Source: Marispirochaeta aestuarii (GTDB lineage Bacteria; Spirochaetota; Spirochaetia; JC444; Marispirochaetaceae). From it: a stretch of DNA of 64,000 nucleotides. A program made the position numbers and the translations under genes. Under the pieces are notes generated by a model. It was not told the origin of the DNA and did no database searches. It saw nothing but the letters and a program-made list of their open reading frames with translations. Numbering within the stretch: the first letter of the stretch is position 1; the number at the start of each line of letters is the position of its first letter. The stretch covers positions 1 through 64,000 of the forward strand of contig NZ_MWQY01000017.1 of assembly GCF_002087085.1 (NCBI RefSeq), given 5' to 3'. This document shows, in pieces, positions 61,576 through 64,000 of this stretch.

Positions 61576-62946
61576 TCAATGATTCGTAAAAAAGTAGAAA
61601 ATATCGTTAAAGGTAGTAAAAACGAGCAGAGTCATTATAAAGATAAAACCAAAAACTTGGTAGCGGTTAAATACCTTTGGAGAAATCCTCTTTCTGCGTA
61701 TCATTTCGAAGAGGGTTATTACAATCAATCCGCCGTCAAGGGCGGGAATAGGCAGAAGATTCATGACAAAGAGGGCGATACTCAGGAAACTCAGGAAACG
61801 AAAAAGTGAGATAAGCCCGGTCATGATACCGTCGCTGAATCCGCTGCTTGCTACCTGACCAACCATATAGGTAATACGTATGGGACCGGAAACGGCCTGC
61901 TGCAGGTCGATACCCTTGAACAGGAGGGCGAAACTCCTGATGCTCAGTCCAAGGATGGAGAATGATTCTCCGATTCCCCTGGAAAATGCATCGATAACGG
62001 ATGAAGCCTGCTGTTTTGAGGTAATGCTTTTGTAACTGATACCGAGAAGCGGATTTCCGTTTTCATCATAGTCAGGAACCATTCTCAGTTCAAGTCTCTC
62101 TCCGTTTCTCTCGACGGTAAGGCCGAAGCGTAAAGGGTGCCCCTGCAGGGCCTGTAGAAAATCAAGATGGTTACTGACCGGATGGCCCTGGACGGCTACA
62201 ATACGATCCCCCGGACGAATACCTGCAGCAGAAGCGGGAGATCCGGGGCTGACCTCTTCAACCACCGCTTCGATCCAGGGGGATACTCCGATTATTCCAC
62301 CGCCGGTCTGAGGGTTCAGCATTGGGGTAATGCTCAGGTTTAAAACTTCTCCGTTACGTTCCACAGAGAGGTCGGTTGTCTTGTCCGCCCGAATGGAGAT
62401 AAGCTCCTGAATATCCCGATAATAGCTGACCTTCTCTCCGTCGATGCTGAGAATTCGGTCCCCCGTCTCGAGGCCTGCAATGTCAGCGGGATACCTGGAA
62501 TCTCCGGAAGCGACGCTGCCGTATTCGGAAACGAGTATGATGCGGTTCCCGAAGGTCTGTATGCTGTAGCCGATTCCCCATATCAGGGAGAGGATAAGAA
62601 CCGAAAAGAGAAGGTTGCTTACAGGGCCTGCCAGGAAGGTAATTATACGTCTCCAGGGGGCGACGGAAAAGAGAGAACCTTCTTCGGTCGTGATTCGAGC
62701 GCTATCCGGACTCTCCCCGGGTTGAAGGTTTTGTTCTCCCTTCAGTTTGCAGTACCCGCCTATGGGCAGGGAGGATATTCGGTACTCGGTACCCCTGAAA
62801 CTGAAGCGAACAAGAGGATTTCCCCAGCCAAGAGAAAAGGCCTCAACCTCGATACCCATAGCTTTGGCAGCCAGGAAGTGGCCGGTTTCATGAACAAAAA
62901 TTACAATTCCCAGGCCGATAAGCCCGGCTACTATGGTAAAAAGCAT
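61576..62946 (-). CDS. rseP: Site-2 intramembrane metalloprotease
   Basis: This cuts membrane proteins inside the bilayer, typically an anti-sigma factor. The 456-residue M50 protease has the zinc motif HETGH at 19-23, two PDZ domains (ETGDRILSIDGEKVSYYRDI near 160-179 and IRPGDRIVAVQGHPVSNHLDF near 240), and the third ligand in NLLPIPALDGGLIVI near 395-409. It follows dxr by 6 bp, a common arrangement. Confidence 0.93.
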   Translation of the reverse strand: MLFTIVAGLIGLGIVIFVHETGHFLAAKAMGIEVEAFSLGWGNPLVRFSFRGTEYRISSLPIGGYCKLKGEQNLQPGESPDSARITTEEGSLFSVAPWRRIITFLAGPVSNLLFSVLILSLIWGIGYSIQTFGNRIILVSEYGSVASGDSRYPADIAGLETGDRILSIDGEKVSYYRDIQELISIRADKTTDLSVERNGEVLNLSITPMLNPQTGGGIIGVSPWIEAVVEEVSPGSPASAAGIRPGDRIVAVQGHPVSNHLDFLQALQGHPLRFGLTVERNGERLELRMVPDYDENGNPLLGISYKSITSKQQASSVIDAFSRGIGESFSILGLSIRSFALLFKGIDLQQAVSGPIRITYMVGQVASSGFSDGIMTGLISLFRFLSFLSIALFVMNLLPIPALDGGLIVITLFEMIRRKRISPKVFNRYQVFGFIFIMTLLVFTTFNDIFYFFTNH

Positions 62947-62952
62947 TAAGCT

Positions 62953-64000
62953 CTATACTCCTTGTGCATCAAGCAGCTGTTCCGTGACTGCTCGCACCCG
63001 TAAATCGACTTCAAATACGTTTTGAAGGTCCCGGGGGGCATCGCTCCAGTCATGCTGCAGTACTGCTTCCACAACCTCGGCAATTTGAAGATATCGTATC
63101 CGCTCCCGAATAAAGCCCTCCACGGCAATTTCGTTGGCGGCGTTGTAGGCTGTCGGATAGGCGGCGGATTTACGGGAAGCTTCAAATGCGAGTTTCAGCA
63201 TCGGGTAACGCCGATAATCGGGTTCATAAAATTCCAGATTTTTACCCGCCAGGTCAAGAGGGGCAAAATCACTGACCAGGGTTTCCGGATACGAGAGGGC
63301 ATTGATAATCGGGTTCTTCATATCCGGCGCACTTACCTGGGCATAGAGAATGCCGTCACAGGTCCGGACCAGGGAGTGAACATAGGATTGCGGGTGGATA
63401 AGAACGGAGACCTTGTCGGTTTCCATATCAAAGAAACGTTCCGCCTCAATTACCTCAAGACCTTTATTGGCCATGCTCGCTGAATCGATGGTGATTTTTA
63501 TACCCATGTTCCAGGTGGGATGATTCAGGGCTTCCTGAACACTGACCCCTGCCAGCTCCTGAAGGGGGGTATTGCGAAAGGCTCCCCCCGAGGCGGTGAG
63601 AATAATCCCGCTTATCTCGGAATGCGGTCGTGACTTGAGAAGCTGAAAAACAGCGGCATGTTCCGAATCAACAGGAAGTACATTAACACCCTTTTTGCGT
63701 GCCTCCGGCAGAAGTATCTCCCCGGCCATGACAATTGTTTCCTTGTTGGCCAGAGCAAGGTGCATGCCGGCTTCAATCGCGGCGGCCGAGGGTGCGAGTC
63801 CGGCGGACCCCATGATGCCGTTAACCACAATGTCGGCGTCGAGGGATTCAATGAGCTGTACCGCAGCAGTGCTGCCGTAAAAATCGATTCCCTCCCGCTG
63901 TTCCGCCAGAATCCCGGTCAGAGCTGTCCTGGCCCCGGGATGGTTCCGGGCAATCTGAAGCAGTTTATCACTGTTGGTATGGGCGCTTAATCCGACAATC
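62953..64000 (-). CDS. dxr: DXP reductoisomerase, 5' end cut by window
   Basis: This enzyme of the MEP isoprenoid pathway makes 2-C-methylerythritol 4-phosphate. The frame is open to the window edge; its N-terminal part, with the NADPH site, is missing. Seen are VNGIMGSAGLAPSAAAIEAG, LALANKETIVMAGEIL, PVDSEHAAVFQLL (Mg-binding Asp/Glu), ILTASGGAFRN, NHPTWNMGIKITIDSASMANKGLEVIEA split as usual, and VHPQSYVHS-like IHPQSYVHSLV. It runs into rseP downstream. Confidence 0.95.
   Translation of the reverse strand, partial: IVGLSAHTNSDKLLQIARNHPGARTALTGILAEQREGIDFYGSTAAVQLIESLDADIVVNGIMGSAGLAPSAAAIEAGMHLALANKETIVMAGEILLPEARKKGVNVLPVDSEHAAVFQLLKSRPHSEISGIILTASGGAFRNTPLQELAGVSVQEALNHPTWNMGIKITIDSASMANKGLEVIEAERFFDMETDKVSVLIHPQSYVHSLVRTCDGILYAQVSAPDMKNPIINALSYPETLVSDFAPLDLAGKNLEFYEPDYRRYPMLKLAFEASRKSAAYPTAYNAANEIAVEGFIRERIRYLQIAEVVEAVLQHDWSDAPRDLQNVFEVDLRVRAVTEQLLDAQGV

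Noticed and set aside
1-64000. CRISPR arrays, tRNA and rRNA genes
   Set aside because: No regularly spaced direct repeats, no tRNA T-arm with matching acceptor, and no rRNA-like stretch were found by eye; short tRNAs could still be missed without a covariance search.

Overview
The window reads as about 60 kb of chromosome from a free-living spirochaete (Spirochaetales; a Spirochaeta/Sediminispirochaeta-like lineage is my best guess), with an AT-rich accessory tract at its left end. The spirochaete call rests on several things together: a double-membrane cell plan (lipoproteins, an RND pump, peptidoglycan genes), a dense and mostly coding layout, the folP-cdaA-ybbR-acpS-DUF2225-truA gene order, chemotaxis and PAS-kinase genes, and CpXC and TPR proteins of the kind common in this phylum. 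No rRNA, tRNA or CRISPR array was seen.

Region by region. Positions 1-4300 are visibly AT-rich and hold a defence-like set on the minus strand: a HEPN-domain protein, an HNH endonuclease and a D12-class adenine methyltransferase. Two related imperfect palindromes (about 20-170 and 2520-2690) lie just 3' of the HEPN gene and of the nuclease/methyltransferase pair, the layout expected of cassette recombination sites. Positions 4400-14650 carry a degenerate histidine kinase, a Nudix hydrolase, an RND pump with its adaptor, and accessory single genes (esterase, methyltransferase, flavin-type oxidase, membrane protein, a frameshifted remnant). Positions 14700-21800 are signalling and envelope: a lipoprotein, a receiver-PAS-PAS-HisKA_2 kinase, an RtcR/CARF-like sigma-54 activator, a chemoreceptor and a DUF456 protein. 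Positions 21200-24900 hold an operon of an ATP-grasp/P1-peptidase fusion, an HDAC-like deacetylase and DUF456. Then come recQ, a FecR protein, a glutaredoxin plus a molybdopterin-domain protein, lipA, a flavin reductase, and lemA-TPM-TPM.

Positions 32400-58930 are core genome. murC-yicC-cmk-like-rpoZ-miaA run on plus. An eight-gene minus-strand operon follows: hisD-folC-hisC-macro-NFACT-MEMO-AMMECR1-pseudokinase. Divergent from it is a long plus-strand operon: folP-cdaA-ybbR-acpS-DUF2225-truA-udg-priA-def-fmt-PASTA-rpe. After that come a TPR/unknown/TPR triplet and dtd. The window ends on minus with dxr (cut by the edge), rseP, a CpXC protein and a secreted beta-propeller protein.

The observations I rate highest are: the paired palindromes around the restriction-modification genes; the ATP-grasp/P1-peptidase fusion operon; six genes (the sigma-54 activator, the FecR gene, lipA, murC, folP, def) whose start codon lies only 6-8 nt after a TTG/TGG-17-TAnnnT promoter, suggesting leaderless mRNAs; a terminator-like hairpin inside the 5' end of miaA; a kinase whose phospho-acceptor His is Asp; and a CMP-kinase-like protein whose Walker A Lys is Asn.
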